Below are positions 1 through 8,994 of a DNA stretch of 64,000 nucleotides, one piece after another. A program made the position numbers and the translations under genes. Origin of the DNA: Brettanomyces bruxellensis (taxonomy: Eukaryota > Ascomycota > Pichiomycetes > Pichiales > Pichiaceae); the NCBI RefSeq assembly GCF_011074885.1, contig NC_054686.1:558001-622000 (forward strand). The letters are read 5' to 3'. The notes under the pieces were generated by a model. That model did not search any database and was not told where the DNA came from. It worked only from the letters and a program-made list of their open reading frames with translations. Position 1 is the first letter of the stretch. Every line of letters starts with the position of its first letter.

Positions 1-27
1 AAATTTGACGTCAGTTTGATTACAGAG

Positions 28-819
28 ATGTTTGCATTAAAGCAAGGAAAAACGTTCGTGAACAAGCAGTTGGTGTTACATAATCGTGGGTTTTCTTCTA
101 CACCAGTTGCGGGTTCCATTTTAGACTATTTAAAGTTTTACAAAAAGAAGAAACCAGAACTACCCAAGGAAAGGGCGACAGAAGATGTCATTGAGGATGT
201 TGAACAGCACAAAGAGATTGAGGACATTCATAAGGTGAAAATTATTGGAAGAAGGGATCCAAGGCAATTTGACAAGAAACTAATACTCAAGAATTTAAAC
301 GGCTTTACCGGTGACTCATGGATACCAAAAAAGTCATTATACACAATAACAATTGAGAAAGAGGCTGAGACCACAAAAGAAGAAGTGGGGAAGTTGTATC
401 CAAGTGTCGTTTCAAAGCTTTTGGGAGAGATACAGTCTCAAACACTAAAGGAAGGAGATGCACATACAGAGCTCAATAATTTGGCTCAGAGGTTTAACAT
501 ACTGAAGCAAGTACAGCGGACGTTTGGTATCTACATTTCTGATTTGCAGTTGACGGCACTCAGCAACTTCGACCTGATCCAGAAGTACTTATTGGAGGAG
601 TTGAATCCACAAAAGATTCCAGTGGATGAGATTGTTCCAGATAGAATCAATTGGAACCCTGTAGAATTTGAGGGTACCAATATTAGTATTGGCAAGTATG
701 TCTTTGAGAGTCAAAAGAGCAGGAAGTTGAAGAAGCTTTTGCGGAAGGCTAATAAACTTGAGCGTAATAGTCTTGAGGATGCCCAGCAGAATAATGATAC
801 ACAGACCACCACTGCCTAG
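28..819 (+). CDS. MRPL13: mitochondrial large ribosomal subunit protein mL50-like
   Basis: Encodes 263 residues from the ATG at 28; the sequence before it offers only a TTG. The N-terminus is basic and Ser/Thr-rich with no early acidic residues, as in a mitochondrial presequence. The region around residues 160-195 (motif FNILKQVQRTFGIYISDLQL) resembles the mL50 domain of mitochondrial large-subunit proteins, and the length is close to that of yeast Mrpl13 (about 264 residues). The C-terminus is a basic stretch followed by a polar tail. If correct, it is a structural protein of the mitoribosome large subunit in the matrix. The identity rests on remembered family features and is moderate. The 5' control region lies outside the window. 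Confidence 0.5.
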   Translation: MFALKQGKTFVNKQLVLHNRGFSSTPVAGSILDYLKFYKKKKPELPKERATEDVIEDVEQHKEIEDIHKVKIIGRRDPRQFDKKLILKNLNGFTGDSWIPKKSLYTITIEKEAETTKEEVGKLYPSVVSKLLGEIQSQTLKEGDAHTELNNLAQRFNILKQVQRTFGIYISDLQLTALSNFDLIQKYLLEELNPQKIPVDEIVPDRINWNPVEFEGTNISIGKYVFESQKSRKLKKLLRKANKLERNSLEDAQQNNDTQTTTA

Positions 820-1122
820 GTTAGAGCTATTCGAAATACCACATCCTGTATATAGACACAAATACGTATTGCACGAAAGCTATCGACATACATATAAGTT
901 ATGCTATAGCTTGTATATGGCAATATTCACGAATATAGCTTTATAATTCCACACTTTTTGCATTCTTTGAGGAATCGAATAGGACACCAGTATAAAGACA
1001 GCGTACGATGAAACTGTAAAGCTATTATTCAAATTGCTGGTGCCGGGACAAGAGTAGCCATACATTCACACATACGATACTAGATAGTTGTTGCTGGATG
1101 ATTGTTCTCGGATAATTAAAAT
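820..1122. other. intergenic region
   Basis: About 300 bases between the mL50-like gene and a small candidate ORF. I see AT-rich sequence with no recognisable RNA gene or repeat. Confidence 0.6.
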
Positions 1123-1401
1123 ATGACTATTACATTTTCAGATCTGTTTTTGAAAAAGATTGCCCCACAACCCAGTCCACCACCATTGATCCAACAAACT
1201 ACATGTGATACCTTGCCTGGACAAGCAAAGATCATGCTTAGAATGAAAATATTGAATACATGTATAGCGAAAAAGGATGTAGCCGAAGAAATACAGTTTT
1301 TCCTTCCGAGTGTCAAATCCTTCGATTGTCCCGAGGAAGAAATAAATTTGCGCGTACTGGCAACCAATCATATTTGGGAAACCAATCCTCCAGCAATGTG
1401 A
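1123..1401 (+). CDS. small hypothetical protein, 92 aa
   Basis: An ATG-initiated reading frame of 92 codons in the gap before the Zn2Cys6 gene. The product is not low-complexity. It has a Pro-rich stretch (PQPSPPP) near residue 15 and then alternating hydrophobic and charged residues that could form helices. I do not recognise a family. The reverse strand is also open over 83 codons here, which weakens the case for coding. It could be a small conserved yeast protein or chance. Conservation in a related genome would decide. Confidence 0.35.
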   Translation: MTITFSDLFLKKIAPQPSPPPLIQQTTCDTLPGQAKIMLRMKILNTCIAKKDVAEEIQFFLPSVKSFDCPEEEINLRVLATNHIWETNPPAM

Positions 1402-2249
1402 AGTGGCCTTTCCAAGTTATTCTTCCAAAAAAGTCTTATTCCTGTTTGGTTGAATGACCGGTGAAAATTCAGTTTCGTGATGTGGCCTTAGACTGCGAAA
1501 AATCGCACAGCACATGCTGTTCTCAGCTGAGCATGGCACTTACAGCTCTGACTGAGTGAGTATTACTTAATTGAGTCGTTGCCGAGGCAGTTGAAAAAGA
1601 AGAGGAATCAGAAAAAAAAAGATTAAAAAAAAATTTAGAAAAACGCTCGCTACTGTAATTCAATGGTCTGATGTACCGTGTTATTTTTAATTTTAAATTT
1701 ACCCTGTAGTACCTCGGGGATAATATCTTAAAATCTAAAGCCGTTCAAGTTTTAAGGGTTGATCTAAGCCTCAAGATATGGCTGAATCTCGCAGATGACA
1801 TCATTATTAGTTGTATGTGCGCTCCCAACCTTTTTTTATTTGCCTTAAAGCACTTCCTCTACTCCCCCAACTCCCCCTATTTTTTTTTTTTTCAAGCCGA
1901 TTAACGGATCCTTGTATCTCCAAATCTTTTTTTTGTCTCTTAAGCACGGCCGAGCTTTTCTCAACTTTTCATGTTATAGGCTTTCTTAGTGTTACGCCTA
2001 AAAAAACATAAAACTTGATAAATATTTAGTGGGCAACCTCTTATATTGCTTGGCTTTCTTAGGGGAAAAAGGAATTTAGTCGGTGATTTGAGCTTTTTGT
2101 CAGTTTTTAGCTGTTGATTGACTTGCGAGAGAGCGCATTTGAGGTTAAGGATTCATTACGAATTAATCGCCCTTCTTTTTCTATTTAATTTTTTTTTTGA
2201 ATCAGACACGTACCAATAATTATTCAGGAATTCAGGGGCAGAGATAACA
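1402..2249. promoter_or_regulatory. upstream region of the Zn2Cys6 gene
   Basis: About 850 bases with many poly(A)/poly(T) runs (near 1611-1640 and 1880-1892), typical of yeast nucleosome-depleted promoters. I see no RNA gene. It presumably carries the promoter and leader of the transcription factor that starts at 2250. Confidence 0.5.
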
Positions 2250-5200
2250 ATGACTGTTCTACGTGCTGGACACAGAAAAAGGACATCTAAGGCATGTGAC
2301 TACTGCAGATCAAAGAAAATCAAATGCGACGGTCGACCCCAGTGTGCCGTCTGTGTTAAACATCACCTTAAATGCACGTACAACTATGTGGCCAAGCGGA
2401 GATCGGGATCAAAGAAGAAGAATTCAAACCAGGTGAAGGTGGAGTCGGCAAATTTCTCGGGTATTGTTTCGATGAGCAGTCCTAACTCGAGCATAAATTC
2501 CTCTGAAAGCAAATGGGATAACAGTGTTGGACTTCAACCGAACATACCGGTAGAAAATCATGTTCCCGCGGCCTCTTTGGCCCTCGATAAGAAGATTGAA
2601 AGCAGACTCGACCAGCTGGAGTCTATGATCAGCCTCTTGGTTTCCAAAGTGGCCCCTGAAGCTCAACATGATGGTCAATCACCTTCAGCAGTCCAGCAAG
2701 ACCCTCCTAGACTTACGTTGAATCGTCGTATATCTTCACAGCCAAGTTTACCTTCCATCATGCTTGCCAGCCAGTCAAGTGCTTATTCTTCTCTTTCGCC
2801 GTCCCAATTATTCCCCAAAAACAACCAGATACTGTACAACAATACCTCACTCAACGGGCCATCAAAGCCTACATTTAATTTGTTCGGATCCGGCACTCCA
2901 ATCGCATCTTCCGCTTCCATGCCACTGATAATGAATCCCGCTTCACCATTTAGACCCTCCGGGACAAGGCCATCTTTGACGCAGCCGGTTTCTTCCGCTT
3001 CCCCCTTATCTGGAAACAGTGATTCATCCAAGAGTCCCGCACTGTCGCTGTCAATGAATCCGGTGGCCAACAATAATCCGAAGGTGAAGCCTGGCGATTA
3101 CTGCGAAATGTACTTTGGAAATCACACCTCTATCTCGTTGTTCTCTTGCCGGGGCTTGAAATGGATAGATAGCAAGGTGAAAAACAAGAATGTGACTGCT
3201 CCACTCAGAGAGTTTCTTTGCACATTTGTTCGGCTCGAGCACCGTCATCTATCTGTCTGGGTCGATCCTATAGAGAAAAACCAGCTTGTTCCATTCCCCC
3301 CTCGCGAGGTCATAGGCATATTATTGGAAGAGCTAAAGACGCCCAACGTTTTATCCAGATTGATCGATTACCCATCTCTTTCAAGGTTACTGAAGATGTA
3401 TTGCGATCATCGTGATGGATTGACGCCTGAGCCAAGATACACATACTCTGAGTTGCTCTTGATGAACTGCTCGCTCCTAGTTGCCGCCGCACTTTTAGAG
3501 GAGAAAAGACAGGTGTACGGATCTTCCGGCCAGAACCCGACCTGGGAAGATTTGGAAAAGATGAAGTTCGAGCTTCTCAATAATTCCTTATTCTACTACC
3601 ATCGTGTGTCCGTCGTGTTTGATGGTTTAACCGGTATCAGAGGAATCATGCTACTTTCGCTATATGCTGACCTCGTCTCTCTTTCCCAGGGTGCTTATCT
3701 TATTGCTTCTACAGCTATCAGGCAAGCCCAGGACATGGGTCTTCATCAGGGCTCTACGTACGTTGGAATTTCGGAAAAGGAGAAGAGGAAAAGAAGCTTT
3801 ATTTGGTGGGTGTGCTATGATGCCGACCGTGGGATGTGCCTACGGTTCGGAAAACCACCTATTATAAATGATAATGACGTCTCTGCACCTCCGCCAGATG
3901 GATTAACTAGATCATGGATGAGCAAGCGGCTGTTTGGTGATGATGATTCTAGAATTAAGGAAACTCTTGAACACTTGCTTGCGGAAAAGCGGTTGAGTGA
4001 AGTAAATTTTATTGCTTTCCACTTGTACTCTGTTCTTACATCTCGCACGTACAACCAACTATTTGCTGCAAACGCGTTTACTAACAAGAGCCCCTCACAG
4101 ATATACGAAAGTGCAAAGTTGCTACTCGAGGATCTAGAGGAGTGGAGGTTGCTAATACCAGATCTTTTGAGGCCAACCGTGAAGTTGAACCCGAGATTCA
4201 CGGACTATATCAAAAAGGAGAAGAAGGAAAGAACCGGTCTTTCCATTTATTACATCTACGTATTTGTGTCCCTTTATTACCGCTACTATCATATTAAGGC
4301 AATTATCAACAAGGCCATTGTGAAAATCAAGTACACACATTTGACGAGAGAGATCTCAGGCCCACTTGCTGAGAAAATGAATGAGGCTGGGAAGGCCTGT
4401 GTGGAGGCATCGATGATCATATTGAACATGAGCACCATGCTGAAGGACTCGGAGTTTGGGAAGTTCTGTATGTATCATCCATTTAGTGCATTCATAACTT
4501 TATCGGCAAGCGTAATGCAGAACCCGAAAGCACCAAACACCAAGGAGCAGGTGAACGTGTTAATAAAGTCAGCCAAGAACTTCTTTTCAAACTTCCAAAG
4601 GAAAACCGCCGTTGATAAAGGCTGGGTTGCGGATGAGATTGCACGTCGGATGCTTTATATCGTCGTTAACGTTGTGGAAGAGAGCAATCCTTCTTTAAAG
4701 TTTGATTGCGGTGATTTGTTTGAAGAAATCACGAGTTCATCGAAAATGTCTGGAACGGCACAAAAGCCAAACACAAATTGCTCTGTTGATGATGGTGGTC
4801 CGAGAAAGAAGGCAAAGAAACCGTTTTCTGGAAATCAGAACTTCTACAACGTCCCGGTTGCTTCACTAATAGCACCGCCTGCTTTAAGTTACAGGGCTCC
4901 GGATGGAACTGTTCGTCCCTCATTACAGCACCAACCGCTAATGAACGGATCTGACGGTAAGCAGCAGGATATCATCAAAGCAAATCAAACTGCCGATCCT
5001 CATAATCCTTCAGCACCATTTGAGGGAGGAACCTTCTCGTTTGATTCGTTGGCAGAGACACAGGAAGATCCATCATTGAATGGAATTGCATCTAATGATG
5101 CTGGAAACCTGGATAGTCTTTTGAAGCTGTTCTCGAAGAACGAAACTACACCTACAAACGATAGTGATATTCCCACATCAGATACGCTGCCTTCAGATGG

Positions 5201-5297
5201 TGAGTCACTTTTCCAAAATATCTTTAATATCCCAAGCCTTCAGGTGGATCTTGCTAGTACAAATCACTTTATGGGGAGTCCATCGGATATGTTATAA
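2250..5297 (+). CDS. Zn(II)2Cys6 transcription factor
   Basis: A 1015-residue regulator. Residues 16-43 hold the six-cysteine binuclear zinc cluster (CDYCRSKKIKCDG, then CAVC and a final KCTY), preceded by basic residues. A Ser/Pro-rich linker follows, with a possible short dimerisation helix near 110-135 (KKIESRLDQLESMISLLVSK). From about residue 280 to 760 lies a region typical of the fungal-specific transcription factor domain, including the segment QAQDMGLHQG...KRSFIWWVCYDADR around 490-530. The C-terminal 200 residues are acidic and Ser/Asn-rich, suitable for activation. Such proteins bind CGG half-sites in the nucleus. Many paralogues exist and I cannot name the orthologue or its target pathway. 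Confidence 0.9.
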   Translation: MTVLRAGHRKRTSKACDYCRSKKIKCDGRPQCAVCVKHHLKCTYNYVAKRRSGSKKKNSNQVKVESANFSGIVSMSSPNSSINSSESKWDNSVGLQPNIPVENHVPAASLALDKKIESRLDQLESMISLLVSKVAPEAQHDGQSPSAVQQDPPRLTLNRRISSQPSLPSIMLASQSSAYSSLSPSQLFPKNNQILYNNTSLNGPSKPTFNLFGSGTPIASSASMPLIMNPASPFRPSGTRPSLTQPVSSASPLSGNSDSSKSPALSLSMNPVANNNPKVKPGDYCEMYFGNHTSISLFSCRGLKWIDSKVKNKNVTAPLREFLCTFVRLEHRHLSVWVDPIEKNQLVPFPPREVIGILLEELKTPNVLSRLIDYPSLSRLLKMYCDHRDGLTPEPRYTYSELLLMNCSLLVAAALLEEKRQVYGSSGQNPTWEDLEKMKFELLNNSLFYYHRVSVVFDGLTGIRGIMLLSLYADLVSLSQGAYLIASTAIRQAQDMGLHQGSTYVGISEKEKRKRSFIWWVCYDADRGMCLRFGKPPIINDNDVSAPPPDGLTRSWMSKRLFGDDDSRIKETLEHLLAEKRLSEVNFIAFHLYSVLTSRTYNQLFAANAFTNKSPSQIYESAKLLLEDLEEWRLLIPDLLRPTVKLNPRFTDYIKKEKKERTGLSIYYIYVFVSLYYRYYHIKAIINKAIVKIKYTHLTREISGPLAEKMNEAGKACVEASMIILNMSTMLKDSEFGKFCMYHPFSAFITLSASVMQNPKAPNTKEQVNVLIKSAKNFFSNFQRKTAVDKGWVADEIARRMLYIVVNVVEESNPSLKFDCGDLFEEITSSSKMSGTAQKPNTNCSVDDGGPRKKAKKPFSGNQNFYNVPVASLIAPPALSYRAPDGTVRPSLQHQPLMNGSDGKQQDIIKANQTADPHNPSAPFEGGTFSFDSLAETQEDPSLNGIASNDAGNLDSLLKLFSKNETTPTNDSDIPTSDTLPSDGESLFQNIFNIPSLQVDLASTNHFMGSPSDML

Positions 5298-6149
5298 ATA
5301 TTTTCTCTTATAAATCTATATTATTTACCTCTATACTTTGGGGTATTGTTGGTCGTTCTGTTTTCTTAAAAGATTTTCATTTTGAAGTATTTCATTATTC
5401 ATTTCTTGTTGTGTTTGATTTCTGTTACCTACGCTTCAATTTAATTTTCAATTATTTTTCTTTTTTATCCTTTCTCTTTACTCTCACATATCTTTACAGA
5501 TCAGGAAAAGTTTTCATTCTGTATATACAGACTCCAATACCAAGTTTTCAAAATTATATATATATTTTTTTTTCGTGGTCCGTGTGTTCGATCAATAACA
5601 GGCCGGCGAACAATAGCAGGACTGCGAAATTTCCAGGTTTTGGAAGAGCATCGCAAAATCTTTCAAAATCTTTGAATCTTAGTTGTTGTTTTTTTCAGCC
5701 GCATAAAATTTCCTTTATTCCTAAGTCTCCAGGCCGAACGATAGATAGATGAGCTGAAGTATTAGCACAAAATTTTATTGTAAGACAAGAAAAGTTAATT
5801 GTAAGCCCAGATAGCTTTAGATCCTTGTCTATATATCTGAAATGTGCATTTCAGGCCAATATCCGAAATATAGTGGATTGGAGGGTACCTAAGTATTTTC
5901 CACACTTGAATACTCGTACCTTACGGGAACATGGGAACCTGCTGTGGCGCGAACATTTCTTACTAAAAATTATTGTGGGGTTTCATGTGTGACCCCCAAT
6001 TAAGTAGGGATTTTAGCACACGCATGATTCAGTCACACCAAAAAAATTGGAAAAGCAAGATAAATTGTCGACATTTAAATAGAAGATAAACCTGAAAAAA
6101 ATGAAATAAACTGTTGAATGATTCAGTTGCACTTGGATATATACTGACA
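5298..6149. other. intergenic region with two short upstream ORFs
   Basis: About 850 bases of AT-rich sequence between the Zn2Cys6 gene and an F-box gene. Near its right end are two very short upstream ORFs: ATG-AAA-TAA at 6101-6109, and a nine-codon one at 6118-6147 that stops two bases before the in-frame ATG at 6150. No RNA gene or repeat seen. Confidence 0.5.
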
Positions 6150-6206
6150 ATGTGCTATCCCCCTTCACTAAAATTTAGTCCAAAACACTCTGGTAACAGA
6201 ACCAAT

Positions 6207-8003
6207 ATGAATATCTTGGATCTTCCCGAGGTGATTATTAGGCTTGTCACTAAAAGCCTGTACTCTGCAGATGATCGACTTTCGTTAGCTTTAACTTGTA
6301 AGTCGTTTTATTATCTGGTTATGCCAGCAATATATTCCAACATATTAGTTGCTGATTATAAAGTTCACCAGGTGTTCATTCCTAGCTTTGAAGAGACACC
6401 TTACACAATTTGCAGATTGGAGCATTTATCCCTATTTGTGAGAAGTCTTAGCAAAAGCCATAATGTTGCAAAGTATATAAGAAGAATATATGTCGATTGT
6501 AACTTCGACTTTTGCCGGATGGATGACATGCAGGAATTGATCAAGCTCCTCTTGGATTGGAAGGAAACACACGCAAATTATCCTTTGGAATACCTAAAGT
6601 CGATCAATTTCCTTAAGCATGATTTCGGGGTTATCGAACTAATAAAGACGTTCAGCTCATCTTATGCCACTGACCCTTGCATGCTCTATGAAAATGATGA
6701 TTTCGATTCCTACTATGAGCACTTCGAAGAAACTTCCAATCAAAATCGTAAAACATTACCATCATTAGAAAGCTACCAGTTACGCAATATGGATGAAGTG
6801 CTTTTACTTTCCAGCCGTTCCAGACTTCGTCTTCAGGTAAATATTTCGCAAAATAGTCTATCTAATAGGAAAATTTCATTTCAAAGGTTATCTCGGCACA
6901 TTTCGAGGCAAAATATCACATCCTTGGAATTCGTGAACCAATCCTCATTAATTACTTTTTTTTCTGCGTTATCTAAAGGGACTGAAATATTGGAAGCCAA
7001 AGCAAGCCTTCTTCCAAACTTGAAACGGCTTTCCATCACAATATCGGACATTCGATATTTTTCACATTTGCCAAAGCTTATTGACTGTCCATCCCTTGAA
7101 GATGTTGAATTACGGATTTCCAAGTTTTCCGTTTTACCTGAAGACGAATTTAAAAATATTGGTGCACTTGATTTCATAAATACAGTGCTTCATTCAGATA
7201 TTCATAGACTCTCATTAGTGAATCTTAACCCCAACAATTTATTTGAGAATGATTCAATTGCAAGTGAGACGGTGTTTCACGATTCAAATCTTTTATATTA
7301 CATAAGTAAATATGCTGAACTCTTTAATTCTAGTGAAGCCACCGCTAACATTGAATACTGGCTCTTTTCCATGAACAACTTTTTCCACGTCCCTCAGCTA
7401 TACACGCCTGGAGCAGATGATGCATACGAAAATCCTTTCCGCGTCACAAATGAATATATCACTGATAAGGTCGTCTTTTTCAAGAAAATGCTTAATTTCC
7501 CGAATGTCAAAACGCTAATCATCCCAGATTATTTATTCAACTGGAAGCTTTTTCTTACATTTGATGATGATGTAAGAGAAAATCAAAATATTGGTAATAT
7601 GCACAAAATATTTGACAAATGTCGATGCACAAAATGTCAGAAAGCACGGATTGATGTGCCTCCTGGAAATGAAGGCAACAACCTATTGCATACATACTAC
7701 AAAGTTGCTTCTCGAGATTTGTTCCAAAGAATGCCTAAACTTCAAAGTACCTTTGGTATGAATTTCTTTGATATTCCATTTCGAGAAGACAGCACTTACA
7801 CTTCGTGTACGTGTACAAGGACCTTAATCCATAAGTCAAAGTTATTTTTGCTTCATAACATAAAGCAAGATATCATTGCACTTATCAAGAAGCAGCCAAA
7901 ATTGGAGACATTATGCCTTGGGGGATATCTATTCTTTATCCGTAGGCTTTATAATTGTGTTCGTGTGTTTGAACCATACGAAAAATGGTCATTTGTGTTT
8001 TAA
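6207..8003 (+). CDS. F-box protein with C-terminal cysteine cluster
   Basis: Encodes 598 residues from the ATG at 6207, where the protein begins directly with an F-box (MNILDLPEVIIRLVTKSLYS, then LALTCKSFYYLVMPAIYSNI). An in-frame ATG at 6150 would add 19 residues. F-box proteins bind Skp1 and recruit substrates to SCF ubiquitin ligases. The middle has spaced leucine-rich segments that could be degenerate leucine-rich repeats. Near the C-terminus five cysteines (about 472, 474, 477, 534, 536: CRCTKC and CTC) could bind zinc. I do not recognise the orthologue or substrate. The start choice is the main uncertainty; upstream ORFs just before 6150 favour reinitiation or the inner ATG. Confidence 0.75.
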   Translation: MNILDLPEVIIRLVTKSLYSADDRLSLALTCKSFYYLVMPAIYSNILVADYKVHQVFIPSFEETPYTICRLEHLSLFVRSLSKSHNVAKYIRRIYVDCNFDFCRMDDMQELIKLLLDWKETHANYPLEYLKSINFLKHDFGVIELIKTFSSSYATDPCMLYENDDFDSYYEHFEETSNQNRKTLPSLESYQLRNMDEVLLLSSRSRLRLQVNISQNSLSNRKISFQRLSRHISRQNITSLEFVNQSSLITFFSALSKGTEILEAKASLLPNLKRLSITISDIRYFSHLPKLIDCPSLEDVELRISKFSVLPEDEFKNIGALDFINTVLHSDIHRLSLVNLNPNNLFENDSIASETVFHDSNLLYYISKYAELFNSSEATANIEYWLFSMNNFFHVPQLYTPGADDAYENPFRVTNEYITDKVVFFKKMLNFPNVKTLIIPDYLFNWKLFLTFDDDVRENQNIGNMHKIFDKCRCTKCQKARIDVPPGNEGNNLLHTYYKVASRDLFQRMPKLQSTFGMNFFDIPFREDSTYTSCTCTRTLIHKSKLFLLHNIKQDIIALIKKQPKLETLCLGGYLFFIRRLYNCVRVFEPYEKWSFVF

Positions 8004-8994
8004 TACAGATGAAATTTATGCTAACAATAGCTTGACTTCCTTCGCTCTATTAATACCACTTTTTCAAGTAATCCATCTTTGCAAGCAGTTAAGATCGGAT
8101 CATCATAACCTCGAGGTCTATTCTTGGTAGTTTTCCTAAAGAAATCAAATTGTAATCATGTGATGGAATGCACAAAGACTTAAGTCTCTTGTGTCGACAT
8201 TTCGGCAAATTCTTGTCTAGTATTTTTAACAAAAGTCTTACCTTAATGGTGTGATATCCTTTAATAATGATTAACATTGTAATATGTTTATTCCTGATTT
8301 ATAATAAACCGAGAATAATCAACATTCGAAATCTGATAAATTTACGCCAGTATATCCTATACAGTAAGTATTTGTAATTTTTATCCACAAAACCTTCTCT
8401 TTCATTCTGAACCGCCACAACGACGACGTCTACTAATGAATTAACCACCACTTTTATCCTCACTCTAATTCATTTCCAAATCTCTTTACTATTTACACAG
8501 ATTCTCATAAACTATATATTTGACATTTTTGGATCTGTTTTAAGTCAAATTTGAAATTTTACCTGAAATTCTTCTCCACTAAGTTTTGTCAGGTAGCCAA
8601 AAAGTTTCAGTTATAGTATTAATACTGCTGCCGCCGCTTTAGCCAATCAATAAATGATTATCAAATGATTATCTGAGCATATTGCAGCAACCGAACTGTG
8701 ATGTTTCTTATAATCTATCAACGCTAAACTCTGTTTATTTTTATAGAGCTATAAGGAAAGATATTATACTAATTTGAATTGGTGTTTCATTTCTCGTTAT
8801 GACGTGTATTCGAAGCTCACTACGGTCGTCCCTTTTTATTTTTTATCTTCGTATTATTTATTTTTTCGGCTAATTGCTGGAATTTAAAATGTTTATCACT
8901 TCCTCGATACGGAAAAAAGCACACAATCAAGAGAAAAAGTAGAGAAAAAAATAAAATCAAAAAAAAAAAGTTGGAACTTCGTCAAATCAAATAA
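8004..8994. other. long intergenic region
   Basis: About 1 kb between the F-box gene and the next gene. It has only short open frames, some leucine/serine-rich just after the stop at 8003, which might be a decayed 3' extension of the F-box gene but cannot be shown from this sequence alone. The last 100 bases are A-rich. No RNA gene seen. Confidence 0.5.

Noticed and set aside
5411..5752. 113-codon frame after the Zn2Cys6 gene
   Set aside because: Starts without ATG and is Phe/Ser-rich from T-rich DNA; looks like chance.
8004..8280. Decayed 3' extension of the F-box gene (frameshift)
   Set aside because: Only short leucine/serine-rich stretches in several frames; no orthologue to show that the protein once continued.
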